This document shows positions 24,004-35,055 of a stretch of DNA of 64,000 nucleotides, in pieces; the first letter of the stretch is position 1, and each line of letters opens with the position of its first letter. Source of the stretch: Haematobacter massiliensis. GTDB lineage: Bacteria; Pseudomonadota; Alphaproteobacteria; Rhodobacterales; Rhodobacteraceae. The stretch covers positions 1 through 64,000 of the forward strand of contig NZ_JGYG01000015.1 in assembly GCF_000740795.1 (NCBI RefSeq), given 5' to 3'. A program made the translations under genes and the position numbers. The notes beneath the pieces are model-generated. The model was given only the letters and a program-made list of their open reading frames with translations. It did not search any database and was not told the DNA's origin.

Positions 24004-24028
24004 AAGGGCGCCCGGGAGGCGCCCTTTT
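24004..24028 (+). terminator. Rho-independent terminator after spermidine operon
   Basis: A perfect 9-bp stem AAGGGCGCC/GGCGCCCTT with a 5-base loop is followed by TT. It lies 24 bp after the carboxyspermidine dehydrogenase stop and just before the stop of the facing efflux gene, so it may serve both. Confidence 0.85.
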
Positions 24029-24032
24029 CGTA

Positions 24033-25280
24033 TCAGCTCTTGCGCCGCAGTTCTGCGGATTTCGGCAGGAAGATCGTTAGCACACCAAACGCGGGGAGCC
24101 ATGCAAGGACGTGGTAGACGCTCGCGATCCCGTGGCTGTCTGCCGCAAGGCCGATCAATGCGGCAGCGATCCCCCCCAACCCGAAGGACAGACCGAAGAA
24201 GATACCCGCAACCATCCCGACCCGGCCCGGCAACAGTTCCTGGGCAAAGACGACGATCGCGGAGAAGGCGGAGGCCAGGATCACACCGATCACGACTGTC
24301 AGCACGCCTGTCCAGAACAGGTTCGCATGAGGGAGCAGCAGCGTGAAGGGCAGCACGCCGAGGATGGAGACCCAGATCACCACCAGCGGGCCGAACCTGT
24401 CGGCAAAGGGCCCGCCCAGGATGGTGCCGACCGCGACGGCACCGAGGAACAGGAACAGCATCACCTGAGCCGCCTGCGTACCAAGGCCGAAGGTGTCGAT
24501 CAGGTAAAAGGTGTAGAAGCTGGTCATCCCCGCCATATAGGCGTTCTTCGTCAGCACGAGGAAGGCGAGGATCCCGATCGACCACATCACCCGTGCCCGG
24601 GGAAGCGGCAAGGTCTTGTCGGCCACCTTGCGGGCCTGCAGCTCCTCGCGGATATCGCGATACCAAAGTCCGACGCGATAGAGCACGAAGCCCGCAATGA
24701 GCGCCAGCACACCAAACCACGCCACCGCCGGACGCCCGAGCGGCACGACGATGAACGCTGCAAGAAGCGGCCCGAGCGAAGTTCCGAAGTTGCCGCCCAC
24801 CTGGAAAAGCGACTGCGCCGTGCCATAACGGCCGCCCGAAGCGAAGCGGGCAACGCGCGACGCCTCAGGATGGAAGATGGCCGAACCGATGCCCACCAGC
24901 GAGGCGCCGACAAGCAGTGTCGCATAGCTGCCCGCCACTGAGAGCACCATCAATCCCAGAAAGGTAAGAACGGATGCCCAGGGCAGCGACATCGGCAAGG
25001 GGTTCTTGTCGGTATAGATGCCAATCGCGGGCTGCAGAAGCGAGGCCGTTCCCTGAAACGCCAGCGTCAATGCGCCGATCTGCCAGAAATCCAGCGCGAA
25101 ATCGGCCTTCAGCAGCGGATAGATCGCCGCGAGCAACGACTGCATCACATCGTTCAGCATATGGCACAGGCTGACGGCGAGGATGATAGACCAGGTCGTG
25201 CTATCCAGGCGCCGCCGCGGGGCGGGTTGTGCAGGCTGCAGCGGTGCCGCCATATCCGGGGTTATGGGCACATCAGACAA
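24033..25280 (-). CDS. fsr: MFS efflux transporter, Fsr (fosmidomycin resistance) type
   Basis: A 415-residue major-facilitator transporter with about 12 membrane helices. The N-terminal CHMLNDVMQSLLAAIYPLLK motif and GIGSAIFHPEASRVARFASG (an 'FHPE' signature) are typical of the Fsr group, which exports fosmidomycin and related compounds in E. coli. A cytosolic loop lies between helices 6 and 7. The gene diverges from an AraC-family gene 106 bp away, which may control it. Real substrate not known. Confidence 0.87.
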   Translation of the reverse strand: MSDVPITPDMAAPLQPAQPAPRRRLDSTTWSIILAVSLCHMLNDVMQSLLAAIYPLLKADFALDFWQIGALTLAFQGTASLLQPAIGIYTDKNPLPMSLPWASVLTFLGLMVLSVAGSYATLLVGASLVGIGSAIFHPEASRVARFASGGRYGTAQSLFQVGGNFGTSLGPLLAAFIVVPLGRPAVAWFGVLALIAGFVLYRVGLWYRDIREELQARKVADKTLPLPRARVMWSIGILAFLVLTKNAYMAGMTSFYTFYLIDTFGLGTQAAQVMLFLFLGAVAVGTILGGPFADRFGPLVVIWVSILGVLPFTLLLPHANLFWTGVLTVVIGVILASAFSAIVVFAQELLPGRVGMVAGIFFGLSFGLGGIAAALIGLAADSHGIASVYHVLAWLPAFGVLTIFLPKSAELRRKS

Positions 25281-25386
25281 GGGAGAGGCTCCAATTAATA
25301 CTTTCGCCCGTTCTTAAGGCAGTTCCGAATCGAGTTCTTTCGTGCTTTGGTCAAAGACTTTCGCATCTGGGCCAAGGGAGGAGAGC

Positions 25387-26193
25387 ATGGAGGCGGATCC
25401 GAGCTATCGCGAGCAGACTGCCGTTCCGCAGCCCACTCTGGATGCGCTGGACATTTCCAGCGCGCCGGTGATCGCCGCGGCGGCAGATTACCCGGATTAC
25501 CAGCTGGTTCCACCACACAAACACAGCCGTTCCCAGCTCATCCACGCATTGGAGGGGGTTCTGCTCGTTCGTGCAGATGCCGGGCGTTGGATGGTGCCGA
25601 AAGATCATGCCCTCTGGTTGCCCGCGGAAACGGTGCATTCGGTCGAGATGCTCGGCAATGTGCGGATGCGGTCCGCCTATGTCCTGCCCGGAGCGCATCC
25701 TGCCTTGCCGGAGGCCATCAGGGTCGTGCATGTCACGCCGCTGATGCGCGAACTGCTGAAGGCAGCAGCCGCCCTTCCACCGCTCGGGCCGCTGGACGCC
25801 CGGGATACGCTCGTCAACCATCTGCTGCTGCATGAAATACCGCGTCTTTCGGAACGGCCGCTTGCACTTGCCTTTCCGACCGATCCGCGGCTTGCCCGGC
25901 TCTGCCGCGAGTTCATCGCCTCGCCGGATGCCCATGTCGCCATCGACGATTGGGCCGCGCGGGCCGGGATGAGCCGCCGCTCCTTCACCCGTCACTTTCA
26001 GCAGGAAACCGGGTTGAGCCTGTCCCGCTGGCGGCAGCAGGCGAGCCTGTTCGCCGCCCTGCCCCGGCTTGCCGCGGGGCAGCCGGTGACCACGGTGGCG
26101 CTTGACCTTGGCTATGAAAGCGTTGCCGCATTCACCACGATGTTCCGCAGGATGCTGGGCAGTCCGCCCCGCACCTACGGCATCAAGGTGTGA
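25387..26193 (+). CDS. AraC-family regulator with cupin N-terminus
   Basis: A 268-residue regulator. The N-terminal half is a small cupin-like sensing domain (HKHSRSQLIHALEGVLLVRA, DHALWLPAETVHSVEM). The C-terminal two helix-turn-helix units are seen in IDDWAARAGMSRRSFTRHF and TTVALDLGYESVAAFTTMFR, with the usual RRMLGSPPRTYG ending. GAGGAG precedes the ATG. Divergent from the fsr gene, so it likely regulates that transporter in response to a small ligand; this is inference. Confidence 0.9.
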   Translation: MEADPSYREQTAVPQPTLDALDISSAPVIAAAADYPDYQLVPPHKHSRSQLIHALEGVLLVRADAGRWMVPKDHALWLPAETVHSVEMLGNVRMRSAYVLPGAHPALPEAIRVVHVTPLMRELLKAAAALPPLGPLDARDTLVNHLLLHEIPRLSERPLALAFPTDPRLARLCREFIASPDAHVAIDDWAARAGMSRRSFTRHFQQETGLSLSRWRQQASLFAALPRLAAGQPVTTVALDLGYESVAAFTTMFRRMLGSPPRTYGIKV

Positions 26194-26196
26194 CGC

Positions 26197-27873
26197 TCAC
26201 TCCTCCAGCAGACGGCTGACCACTACGGTGACTTCGGGCTTCTTGCCGATTTCCTGCATGGATGTCTGGCGCACCTGACGGCGGATCGCCTCATCGAGCT
26301 TGCCGTCATCCGCGATGACCTTGTGCGACACCTTCTCCAGCAGGTCGGCCAGCGCCTGCTCGATGACTTCTTCCACCGCGCCGCCGCTCCGCCCGCGTGC
26401 GGGCAGGCCCATGACCTCCGCCCAGGGATCGCCGAGGATTTCGCCCTCGTCGTCGATGATGACGGTGATGAGCACATGACCGTTCAGCGCCATGCGAATG
26501 CGATCGCGCACCACGCCGTCCGTCGCACCGATCAGCACGTTGCCGTCGAGATAGAGCCGCCCCGTCTCCACATGCTCGACCACGCGGGGCCGATCGCCGG
26601 AGAGGTCCATCATCATGCCATTGGTCACGATCTCCGACGGGATACCCTTGGCGGCAACCAGCTTTGCATGTTCCCGCAGGTGGCGATGCTCGCCATGCAT
26701 CGGGATGACCATGCGGGCGGAGACCAGATCATGCACCGCCTCCAGGTCCGGCCGGTTGGCGTGGCCGGAAACGTGGTATAGGCCATCGCTGTCATCGACC
26801 ACATCCACGCCCATTTCCGAGAGCGCGTTCATGATGCGGATCACGCCGCGCTCGTTGCCCGGAATAGTGCGGGAGGAGAAGAGGAACAGATCGCCCTCCT
26901 TCAACTCCAGCCCCAGATAGCGCCCTCGCGACAGTTGTGCCGCAGCCGCCCGCCGCTCACCCTGACTGCCCGTGACAATGAGCATCACGTTGTCTCGCGG
27001 CATGCTCGCCGCGTCCTCTGGCGACACGGTCTGGGGGAAATCCGTCAGAACGCCGGCTTCGACCGCTGCCGCCACCATCTTGCGCATCGCGCGTCCCAGC
27101 AGGCAGACAGAGCGCCCGGCGGCCACCGCCGCGTCCGCCAGCGTCTTCAACCGCGCGACGTTGGAGGCGAACGTCGTCGCCACCACCATGCCGCGCGCAT
27201 TCACCACAAGGTCGTGCAGCGGCGCGGCCAGCGTCGCCTCAGACCGGCCCGGACGGGGCGAAAAGACATTCGTCGAGTCACAGGTGAAGGCCTGCACCTT
27301 GCCATTCGCCCGTGCCATCGCGTGCCAGGCGGCGGCATCGAAAGGCTCACCGACGACGGGCGTCCCGTCGAGCTTGAAATCCCCGGAGTGGACCACCCGG
27401 CCGGCGGGCGTGTCGATGACCAGGGCAGCGCTTTCCGGGATGGAATGCGATACCGGCATGAAGGAGACACGGAACGGGCCCACCTCCACCTGCTCGGGAT
27501 AGGCACCGACGATGTGGAGCATATCTGTCCCCAGACCCTGCTCCTCCAGCTTCAGCCGGGCGAGAACGCCGGTAAAGGCGCGGGTATAGACAGGCGCTTT
27601 CAGCCTGGGCCAGAGATGACCGATGCCGCCAAGGTGATCCTCATGCGCATGGGTGATGAAGATCGCCTCCAGCCGGTCGGCCCGCTGGGTCAGCCACGAA
27701 ACATCCGCCATGATGAGATCGACGCCAGGCGTCGTCTCCATATCGGGGAAGGTCACGCCCAGATCGACGAGGATCAGCCGCTCCCGACCCGCCGGCCCGT
27801 AGCCGAAGACATAGGCGTTCATGCCGATTTCGCCGGCGCCGCCCAGGGGCAGGAAGATCAGCCGTTCACTCAT
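26197..27873 (-). CDS. rnj: Ribonuclease J
   Basis: A 558-residue metallo-beta-lactamase/beta-CASP ribonuclease that carries 5'-3' exonuclease and endonuclease activity in RNA processing. The zinc motif HAHEDH is at residues 75-80; further metal ligands are in HSIPESAALVID and HSGDFKLDGTP, the beta-CASP domain holds CDSTNVFSPRPGRSE, and GEHRHL contains a late His motif. The C-terminal domain is complete. It is the last gene of the nuo-birA-coaX-rnj run, with 9 bp to coaX, and its stop is 3 bp from the stop of the converging AraC gene. Confidence 0.95.
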   Translation of the reverse strand: MSERLIFLPLGGAGEIGMNAYVFGYGPAGRERLILVDLGVTFPDMETTPGVDLIMADVSWLTQRADRLEAIFITHAHEDHLGGIGHLWPRLKAPVYTRAFTGVLARLKLEEQGLGTDMLHIVGAYPEQVEVGPFRVSFMPVSHSIPESAALVIDTPAGRVVHSGDFKLDGTPVVGEPFDAAAWHAMARANGKVQAFTCDSTNVFSPRPGRSEATLAAPLHDLVVNARGMVVATTFASNVARLKTLADAAVAAGRSVCLLGRAMRKMVAAAVEAGVLTDFPQTVSPEDAASMPRDNVMLIVTGSQGERRAAAAQLSRGRYLGLELKEGDLFLFSSRTIPGNERGVIRIMNALSEMGVDVVDDSDGLYHVSGHANRPDLEAVHDLVSARMVIPMHGEHRHLREHAKLVAAKGIPSEIVTNGMMMDLSGDRPRVVEHVETGRLYLDGNVLIGATDGVVRDRIRMALNGHVLITVIIDDEGEILGDPWAEVMGLPARGRSGGAVEEVIEQALADLLEKVSHKVIADDGKLDEAIRRQVRQTSMQEIGKKPEVTVVVSRLLEE

Positions 27874-27882
27874 GCGTATCCC

Positions 27883-28662
27883 TCATTCGCGGGGTGTGTC
27901 CTTGTTGTAATCGTTGATGATGCGCAGCCCGTGCATCGTCAGGTCGTCTTCAAGACGGTCGAACAGGTCTTCGCCGGTCGCGAACAAAGGCGCAAGCCCC
28001 CCGGTGCCGATCACCAGCATGGAACGGCCTCTTTCCGCCCGGATCCGCGCGCAGATCTCCTTCACCACACCGACATAGGCCCAGAATATGCCGGATTGCA
28101 TGCAGGCGACGGTGTTCCTTCCGATCACGTGCTCGGGCTTGGTGACATCCACATGCGGCAGGGCGGCCGCAGCCATGTGGAGCGCCTCCATCGACAGGTT
28201 CACACCCGGAGAGATCACCCCGCCGATATAGGCCCCATCGCTGTCCACGACATCGAAGGTGGTGGCCGTGCCGAAGTCGACAACGATCAGGTCTCCCCCG
28301 TGCCGGTCATAGGCCCCCGCCGTATTCACCAGCCGGTCCGGACCGACGAGTGTCCCGGCATCGACCCTCGGCTGGTTCGGAAGGCGGCATTCTGGCTTGC
28401 CCACGACCAGCGGGCGACAGTCGAAATACCGGTTGCACAGCACCCTGAGGTTGAACACGACACGCGGCACGGTGGAGGAGATGATGACCTCCGTCACATC
28501 CGCGTCGATCTGGTTCAGCGTCATGAGCTGCTTGATCCAGACCCAGTATTGATCCGCCGTGCGACGATGATCCGTCGCGGTGCGCCACGTGGCGATGAAG
28601 CGCGTGCCGTCCCAGATCGAGAACACCGTATTGGTGTTGCCGCAATCGATCGCCATCAGCAT
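27883..28662 (-). CDS. coaX: Type III pantothenate kinase
   Basis: A 259-residue CoaX-type pantothenate kinase, first step of coenzyme A synthesis and distinct from CoaA. The ATP-binding start MLMAIDCGNTNTVFSIWDG (Asp6), GPDRLVNTAGAYDRH with the catalytic Asp, LIVVDFGTATTFDVVD and GGVISPGVNLSMEAL match the family. Start ATG at 28662 with GAGAAGGCC just before. Lies between birA and rnj in the same direction. Confidence 0.95.
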   Translation of the reverse strand: MLMAIDCGNTNTVFSIWDGTRFIATWRTATDHRRTADQYWVWIKQLMTLNQIDADVTEVIISSTVPRVVFNLRVLCNRYFDCRPLVVGKPECRLPNQPRVDAGTLVGPDRLVNTAGAYDRHGGDLIVVDFGTATTFDVVDSDGAYIGGVISPGVNLSMEALHMAAAALPHVDVTKPEHVIGRNTVACMQSGIFWAYVGVVKEICARIRAERGRSMLVIGTGGLAPLFATGEDLFDRLEDDLTMHGLRIINDYNKDTPRE

Positions 28663-28674
28663 GGCCTTCTCCCC

Positions 28675-29433
28675 TCAGAAGAACACTTCCGCGGCGGGAA
28701 TCGCCCGCCGCCCCTCCGACGTCGCGAGGACGAGGGCGCCCTGCGCGTCGATTGTCTCGAAAATCCCCGTCGTCTCTGTACCGCCTGTGCGCGCGGTGAT
28801 CCGCTCTCCCAGCCGCGCGGCGCGTGCAAGCCATGCCTCCCGAATGGGAGCGAAGCCTTGCGTCACAAAGGCGGCCTCGCGCGCTGCATAGCTGCGGGCG
28901 AGAGCCGTCAGGAATTCCTCGGGCGCGATCCGCACGCCCGTGACCCCCAGCAGGCTCACCGGATGCACGGCATGCGGCTCCAGCTCCTCCACAGGGGGTG
29001 CCTCTGCCAGATTGACGCCAATACCGATGGCCAGATGGCTGACCTGAGCGCCCTGCCCGATCCCTTCCAGCAGAATGCCGGCAACCTTGCCCCCGGCGAG
29101 CAGCACGTCATTGGGCCATTTGAGCGCAAGGAGCTCCGGCCGGCCCGTCACCCCACCCAAGGCGTCAGCAAGGGCCAGCGCGGCCACGAAGGAACGGAGC
29201 GCCACCGTCGCCGGCGGTTCCTGCGGGCGGAGCACCAGCGCCCCGGCGAAGTTGCCCGACAGCATGGACCATGGTCGACCGCGCCGGCCCCGTCCCTGCG
29301 TCTGGTTATAGGTGAGAATCCATGCTGGTGCCGAGAGCGACGGCGCGATACGCGCCGCCTCGTTCAGCGTGCTGTCCAGTTCGGCATGGACGCGCCGCCC
29401 GATGCCCGCCGGCCAATCGGCCACCCCCGTCAT
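28675..29433 (-). CDS. birA: Biotin--[acetyl-CoA-carboxylase] ligase
   Basis: A 252-residue class I biotin protein ligase that makes biotinyl-5'-AMP and biotinylates carboxylases. The catalytic loop GRGRRGRPW lies at 47-55 and KWPNDV (Lys105) binds biotin. No N-terminal HTH is present, so it is not a BirA-type repressor. In the cell it should also biotinylate the carboxylase subunit encoded at 48550-50490. An earlier in-frame start overlapping nuoN is rejected because the family start is MTGVADWP-like. Confidence 0.93.
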   Translation of the reverse strand: MTGVADWPAGIGRRVHAELDSTLNEAARIAPSLSAPAWILTYNQTQGRGRRGRPWSMLSGNFAGALVLRPQEPPATVALRSFVAALALADALGGVTGRPELLALKWPNDVLLAGGKVAGILLEGIGQGAQVSHLAIGIGVNLAEAPPVEELEPHAVHPVSLLGVTGVRIAPEEFLTALARSYAAREAAFVTQGFAPIREAWLARAARLGERITARTGGTETTGIFETIDAQGALVLATSEGRRAIPAAEVFF

Positions 29434-29452
29434 GCTTCGAGGCCCGTCATCC

Positions 29453-30892
29453 TCAGGGGACAAGCGCCGTGGCTGCGGCCTGCGCATAGGGTTCGATGCC
29501 GAACAGGTTGATGACGCCGACAAGCATGATTGCCGCCGAACCCATCAACATCACCCATTGCACCGGCCCCATCCGGCTCTCAACGCCTGCGCCCTCTTCT
29601 CCAAAATACATGTAGTAGACGATACGCAGGTAGTAATAGGCGCCGATCACCGATGCGATGACACCCAGGACCGCGAGCCAGGTCATGTTGCCCTCGACCG
29701 CCGCCATGATGACATAGAACTTCCCGAAGAAGCCGATGAAGGGCGGCACACCCGCGAGGCTGAAGAACAGCACGAGCAGGGCCAGCGCCTTCAGCGGTTC
29801 GTGTCTGCTGAACTGACGGAGCGAGTCGATGTCGCTCACCGGACGGCCATCCCGCTCCATCGACAGGATGAAGGCAAAGGCACCAATGTTCATGGTGACG
29901 TAGATCGCCATATAGACGAGCATCGCCTGAATCCCGAAGCTCGTTCCCGCCGCGAGACCCATCAACGCATACCCCATGTGGGCGATGGAGGAATAGGCCA
30001 TCAGGCGCTTGATATCCGTCTGTACGATCGCACCGATGGAACCGAGATACATGGAACAAACCGACAGGAATGCCACGATCTGGCCCCAGTCTCCCGCCAC
30101 ATTGCCAAAGGCGCCGTGAACGAGCCGGGCGATGAGCGCCATGGCAGCGACCTTGGGCGCCGTGGCGAAGAAGGCAGTGACCGGAGTCGGCGCACCTTCG
30201 TAGACATCGGGCGTCCACATGTGGAAGGGCACGGCAGAAATCTTGAACGCCAGACCGGCGAGCATGAACACCAGCCCGAAGAGCAGGCCGAGCGGCAGCT
30301 GCTCGGATCCCCGGACGGCTTCCGTGATGCCGCTGAACAACGTCGTCCCCGCAAAACCGTAAACGAGCGATGCGCCGTAAAGCAGCATCCCCGAAGACAG
30401 CGAGCCGAGCACGAAGTACTTCAGCCCCGCCTCCGTGGATTTGAGGTTGTCCCGCCGGATCGCCGCGAGCACGTAAAGCGCCAGCGACTGAAGCTCAAGT
30501 CCAAGGTAGAGCGACATCAGATCGCCGGCAGAAACCATCCCCATCATCCCGACGGTCGCCAGAGCGAACAGCACCGGATATTCGAAACGGAGCAGGTCGT
30601 GCTTGGCAAGATAGTCCCGGCCCATGACCAGCACGAAAGCACCGGAGATCAGAATGACTGCCTTCGCAAACCGCGAGAAGGCATCGTCGATGAACATCCC
30701 TCCGAAGGCGAGCCGCGTGCCGCCGCCGAGGCCGATCCAGAACGCGAGGAGAACCATCACCACCGCCGTCACCCAGGTGATCAGCGTGGCGGTCGCATCC
30801 TTGCCCGTATAGACCCCGAAGAGCAGCGCGAGCATCGCATAGGCCGCGAGCAGCAGCTCCGGCAGGACGATGGCGATATCGGCAGAGATCAT
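29453..30892 (-). CDS. nuoN: NADH-quinone oxidoreductase subunit N
   Basis: A 479-residue antiporter-like membrane subunit of complex I with about 14 helices, one of three proton-pumping units. Conserved stretches are [38 protein letters not shown] and [20 protein letters not shown], containing the channel Lys and neighbouring His. Start ATG at 30892. Last nuo gene; birA follows after 19 bp. Confidence 0.96.
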   Translation of the reverse strand: MISADIAIVLPELLLAAYAMLALLFGVYTGKDATATLITWVTAVVMVLLAFWIGLGGGTRLAFGGMFIDDAFSRFAKAVILISGAFVLVMGRDYLAKHDLLRFEYPVLFALATVGMMGMVSAGDLMSLYLGLELQSLALYVLAAIRRDNLKSTEAGLKYFVLGSLSSGMLLYGASLVYGFAGTTLFSGITEAVRGSEQLPLGLLFGLVFMLAGLAFKISAVPFHMWTPDVYEGAPTPVTAFFATAPKVAAMALIARLVHGAFGNVAGDWGQIVAFLSVCSMYLGSIGAIVQTDIKRLMAYSSIAHMGYALMGLAAGTSFGIQAMLVYMAIYVTMNIGAFAFILSMERDGRPVSDIDSLRQFSRHEPLKALALLVLFFSLAGVPPFIGFFGKFYVIMAAVEGNMTWLAVLGVIASVIGAYYYLRIVYYMYFGEEGAGVESRMGPVQWVMLMGSAAIMLVGVINLFGIEPYAQAAATALVP

Positions 30893-30908
30893 GGCGCGGT
30901 CCTTCGGT

Positions 30909-32453
30909 TCAGTTCTGGGCGAGCCGCGTCGCGGCCTCGCCAGCTTGGGCGACCGCCGTCTCGTAACCCTGCACCAGATTGGCCACGGAAGGCCCGATGA
31001 TGTCGGTGACGAGCGACGGATACACGCCAAGCAGAAGTGTCATGGCGACGAGCGGGGCGAAGATCGCCTTTTCGCGCCGGGTCATGTCGGTGATGGACTT
31101 GAGGCTTTCCTTGACCAGATCACCCAGCACCACACGGCGGTAGAGCCAGAGCGCATAGCAGGCCGACAGGATCACCCCGGTCGCGGCAAGGGTTGCGACC
31201 CAGGTGTTCACCTGGAACACGCCGACAATCGTCAGGAACTCCCCGATGAAACCGGATGTGCCGGGCAGCCCCACGTTCGCCATGGTGAAGAACAGGAAGA
31301 TCGTCGCATAGGCGGGCATCCGGTTCACCAGACCGCCATAGGCGGAAATCTCCCGCGTGTGCATCCGGTCATAAACCACTCCGACGCAGAGGAAGAGCGC
31401 CCCCGATACAAAGCCGTGGCTGATCATCTGGAAGATCGCTCCGTCCAGGCCCTGTTGGTTGGCGGCAAAGATCCCCATTGTCACATATCCCATATGGGCG
31501 ACCGACGAATAGGCAATGAGCTTCTTCATGTCCTGCTGCACAAGCGCGACAAGCGACGTGTAGACGATCGCGATCACCGACAACCACAGCACGAACGGCG
31601 CGAGCAGGTCGGAAGCCACCGGGAACATGGGCAGGCTGAAGCGCAGGAAGCCGTAGCCACCCATCTTCAGCATCACCGCCGCCAGCAGGACGGACGCCCC
31701 GGTGGGCGCCTGCACGTGCGCATCAGGCAACCAGGTATGGACCGGCCACATCGGCATCTTGACCGCGAAAGAGGCAAAGAAGGCGAGCCAAAGCAGCGTC
31801 TGCACTCCACCCATGATCTGCCAGCCGAAGAGCATGATCGGAGCGGATGCAAACTGATGGTTCAGCAATGTCGGAATGTCGGTCGTGCCCGCCTGCCAGT
31901 ACATCGACACCATCGCCACCAGCATCAGCACCGATCCGAGGAAGGTGTAGAGGAAGAACTTGAACGAGGCGTAGATCCTGTCCTTCCCGCCCCAGATACC
32001 GATGATGAGGAACATCGGGATCAGGCCCGCTTCGAAGAACAGGTAGAACAGCACGAGATCCAGCGCCACAAAGACGCCGATCATCAGGCTTTCCAGCACG
32101 AGGAAGGCGATCATGTACTCCTTCACCCGGTAGGTGACATCCCAGCAGGCCGCGATGGTCACCGGCATGAGGAAGGTGGTCAGCATGACGAAGAGTACGG
32201 AGATCCCGTCAACACCCAGCTTGTAGCGAAGGCCGAGAATCCACTCGCGGTTCTCCACGAACTGAAAGCCGGTATCGGACGGATCGAAGCCGATTAGGAT
32301 GAACAGCGAGACGAGGAAGGTCGCTATCGTTGCAATGAGCGCAAGCCACTTGGCATTCCGCTGCGCTGCCGCATCGTCGCCACGCAGAAACAGCGCGAGA
32401 ATGATCGCCGCGACGAGAGGCGTGAAGGTAACGATCGAAAGGAGGTTTTCCAT
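30909..32453 (-). CDS. nuoM: NADH-quinone oxidoreductase subunit M
   Basis: A 514-residue antiporter-like subunit of complex I. Key segments are [21 protein letters not shown] (with the helix-5 Glu), [20 protein letters not shown] (channel Lys), [19 protein letters not shown] and [14 protein letters not shown]. About 14 helices. Its start touches the nuoL stop (shared A at 32453), and nuoN begins 16 bp after its stop. Confidence 0.97.
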   Translation of the reverse strand: MENLLSIVTFTPLVAAIILALFLRGDDAAAQRNAKWLALIATIATFLVSLFILIGFDPSDTGFQFVENREWILGLRYKLGVDGISVLFVMLTTFLMPVTIAACWDVTYRVKEYMIAFLVLESLMIGVFVALDLVLFYLFFEAGLIPMFLIIGIWGGKDRIYASFKFFLYTFLGSVLMLVAMVSMYWQAGTTDIPTLLNHQFASAPIMLFGWQIMGGVQTLLWLAFFASFAVKMPMWPVHTWLPDAHVQAPTGASVLLAAVMLKMGGYGFLRFSLPMFPVASDLLAPFVLWLSVIAIVYTSLVALVQQDMKKLIAYSSVAHMGYVTMGIFAANQQGLDGAIFQMISHGFVSGALFLCVGVVYDRMHTREISAYGGLVNRMPAYATIFLFFTMANVGLPGTSGFIGEFLTIVGVFQVNTWVATLAATGVILSACYALWLYRRVVLGDLVKESLKSITDMTRREKAIFAPLVAMTLLLGVYPSLVTDIIGPSVANLVQGYETAVAQAGEAATRLAQN

Positions 32454-34669
32454 CAGCGCGCTCCTCCCCAGAGCGTCATCCAGGTCACGAGCAGGGCAAT
32501 GCCGACCACCATGGCGAAGGCATAGTGGAACAGGTAGCCCGACTGCAGCCGCCCCGCGAGCCGTGCAAAGAACGGAATGATCCCGGTGGCAAGCCCGTTG
32601 ATCCCGCCGTCAATCGTCGCGCCGTCACCGCTCTTCCAGAGGAACCGGCCGATGGCCTGCGCCGGTCGGATAAAGAGGAACAGATAGATCTCGTCGAAGT
32701 ACCATTTGTTCAGCAGGAACTTGTAGAGAGGGCGATTGGTGGCAGCGACACGTGCCGGAAGGCTCGGATCACGAATGTACATGATATAGGCCAGTCCCAA
32801 CCCCAGCAGCATTGCGATGAACGGAGAAACCTTGACCCAGACGGGGGCATGGTGGGCATCGTCCATCACATGGTTGTCGGGGTGCATGTAGATCGCTCCC
32901 ACCTGCACGGGGGCTGCCGCGTGCTCCGCTGGCGCGGGTGCCGCCTCCGCCGGAACATTGGTCTCGACCGAAGTGGCCTCACCCGCGGCGGTTTCAGCGT
33001 GCGGTTCAACGGCTGCCCCATGATCGGCTGCCGCGACTTCTTCATGCTCAGCCGGGATGGAGAAGAACTCCATTACCGCGTGATGATCGCCGAAGAAGGG
33101 CTTTTGCCAGATCATCCCAGCAAAGACCGCGCCGAAGGCCAGGACGATCATGGGAACCAGCATGACCCGTGGGCTTTCATGCGCATGGTCGTAAGCGGAG
33201 CCGTGATGGCCATGGTCGCTGTCGTGGTGGCTGGAATGTGCATCCGCCACGTGGTTGTCGGGCTCTTCTGCCTCATGCTCGACGACATGCGCATCGCGCG
33301 GCTTGCCGAAGAAGGTCATGAACATCAGACGCCATGAGTAGAAGGATGTCATGAATGCCGCGATGACCAGCATCCAGAAGGCATATTGCGATGCTCCCGT
33401 GCCGCCGGCCCAGGCACTCTCGATGATCGCATCCTTCGAAAGGAAACCCGAGAAACCGATATAGGTGAGCGGAATGCCAACCCCGGTGATCGCAAGGGTA
33501 CCGATCATCATCATCCAGAACGTGACGGGCAGCTTCTTGCGCAATCCGCCGTAGTTCCGCAGGTCCTGCTCATGGTGCATCGCATGGATGACGGAGCCGG
33601 CGCCCAGGAACAGCATCGCCTTGAAGAAGGCGTGCGTGAAGAGGTGGAACATCGCCGCCGAATAGACGCCAACACCGGCGGCCACGAACATGTAGCCGAG
33701 CTGCGAACAGGTCGAGTAGGCGATGACGCGCTTGATGTCGTTCTGCACGAGCCCAACCGTCGCCGCAAAGAACGCGGTGGAGGCACCGATGATAACGATG
33801 AAGGTCTTGGTCTCCGGCGCGAACTCGATCAGCGGCGACATCCGGCAGATCAGGAACACCCCCGCCGTCACCATGGTGGCAGCGTGGATCAGGGCGGACA
33901 CCGGCGTCGGACCTTCCATGGCGTCTGGAAGCCAGGTGTGGAGGAACAGCTGCGCCGATTTGCCCATCGCGCCGATGAACAGCAGAAATGCGGTCAGGTT
34001 CGCTGCGTTCCAGTCGCGCCACAGGAAGCTGATCTCCGTCGTGGCGAGCGAGGGCGCCGCCGCGAAGATGTCGTCGAAGCGGATCGAATCCACGAGGAAA
34101 TAGAGCGCTGCAATGCCGAGGATAAAGCCGAAGTCCCCGACCCGGTTGACGATGAACGCCTTCATCGCCGCAGCGCCCGCCGACTGTTTCTTGTAGTAAA
34201 AACCGATCAGCAGGTAGGAGGCGACACCGACGCCCTCCCAACCGAAGAACATCTGGAGCAGGTTGTCCGATGTCACCAGCATGAGCATGGTGAAGGTGAA
34301 GAACGACAGGTAGGCGAAGAACCGCGCCCGGTAGGGCGTGTCGCCGAAGTTGTCGTCATGCGCCATGTAGCCGAAGCTGTAGAGGTGCACGAGCGCGGAC
34401 ACGGTATTGACCACGATCAGCATGATCGTCGTCAACCGGTCGATGCGGAGCGACCAGTCCGCGTAGAGCGTACCGGACTCGAGCCAGGTCATCAGCGGAA
34501 CACGGTAAGCCTCACCATCATAGGTCAGGAACAGCACCCAGGAGAGGATCGCGGCCAGGAACACCAGCCCCGTGGTGAGGAACTGGGCCCCACGCTCCGA
34601 GATGATCCTCCAGCCGAAGCCGCCGACGATGGCCGCCAGAAGCGGGCCGAAGACGATGATCTTTTCCAT
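32453..34669 (-). CDS. nuoL: NADH-quinone oxidoreductase subunit L
   Basis: A 738-residue distal antiporter-like subunit of complex I, longer than the ~610 residues of E. coli NuoL. The channel motifs are present: [12 protein letters not shown] (Glu144), [20 protein letters not shown] (Lys236), [15 protein letters not shown] and [16 protein letters not shown]. Extra length comes from a His/Asp/Glu-rich loop (about 459-500) and an Ala/Glu-rich insertion (about 541-590) before the lateral helix region. The C-terminal long helix ([18 protein letters not shown]) is intact. Confidence 0.97.
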   Translation of the reverse strand: MEKIIVFGPLLAAIVGGFGWRIISERGAQFLTTGLVFLAAILSWVLFLTYDGEAYRVPLMTWLESGTLYADWSLRIDRLTTIMLIVVNTVSALVHLYSFGYMAHDDNFGDTPYRARFFAYLSFFTFTMLMLVTSDNLLQMFFGWEGVGVASYLLIGFYYKKQSAGAAAMKAFIVNRVGDFGFILGIAALYFLVDSIRFDDIFAAAPSLATTEISFLWRDWNAANLTAFLLFIGAMGKSAQLFLHTWLPDAMEGPTPVSALIHAATMVTAGVFLICRMSPLIEFAPETKTFIVIIGASTAFFAATVGLVQNDIKRVIAYSTCSQLGYMFVAAGVGVYSAAMFHLFTHAFFKAMLFLGAGSVIHAMHHEQDLRNYGGLRKKLPVTFWMMMIGTLAITGVGIPLTYIGFSGFLSKDAIIESAWAGGTGASQYAFWMLVIAAFMTSFYSWRLMFMTFFGKPRDAHVVEHEAEEPDNHVADAHSSHHDSDHGHHGSAYDHAHESPRVMLVPMIVLAFGAVFAGMIWQKPFFGDHHAVMEFFSIPAEHEEVAAADHGAAVEPHAETAAGEATSVETNVPAEAAPAPAEHAAAPVQVGAIYMHPDNHVMDDAHHAPVWVKVSPFIAMLLGLGLAYIMYIRDPSLPARVAATNRPLYKFLLNKWYFDEIYLFLFIRPAQAIGRFLWKSGDGATIDGGINGLATGIIPFFARLAGRLQSGYLFHYAFAMVVGIALLVTWMTLWGGAR

Positions 34670-34672
34670 GCC

Positions 34673-34978
34673 TCAGCCCTTCATCACGTTGACGTCTTCG
34701 ACGTCGATGGTGCCGCGGTTGCGGAAGAAACAGACCAGGATCGCCAGCCCGATCGCCGCTTCGGCCGCGGCGACCGTCAGCACGAACAGGGTGAAGACCT
34801 GCCCGACGAGATCGCCGAGGAAGGCCGAGAAGGTCACCAAATTGATGTTCACGGACAGCAGGATCAGCTCGATCGACATCAGGATGACGATCACGTTCTT
34901 CCGGTTGAGGAAGATCCCGAAGATCCCGATGACGAACAGCGCCGAGGCCACCGTCAGATAATGTGTGAGTCCGATCAT
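34673..34978 (-). CDS. nuoK: NADH-quinone oxidoreductase subunit K
   Basis: A 101-residue, three-helix subunit of the complex I membrane arm. It carries the family's buried Glu residues in [18 protein letters not shown] and [14 protein letters not shown]. The ATG at 34978 gives the standard length; upstream in-frame extensions are not needed. nuoL follows after 3 bp. Confidence 0.97.
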   Translation of the reverse strand: MIGLTHYLTVASALFVIGIFGIFLNRKNVIVILMSIELILLSVNINLVTFSAFLGDLVGQVFTLFVLTVAAAEAAIGLAILVCFFRNRGTIDVEDVNVMKG

Positions 34979-35055
34979 CGTCCTCGTCCCTCGCTTCCGG
35001 CGCATCCGCGCCGGCCTTCACCGGCGGTCGGGCCGCCCTTGTTCTGTCGGGGTGG

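Noticed and set aside
26935-29511. 858-codon open frame on the plus strand
   Set aside because: Lies antisense to rnj, coaX and birA, has low-complexity His/Arg/Gln composition and no domain. A shadow of GC-rich codon use.
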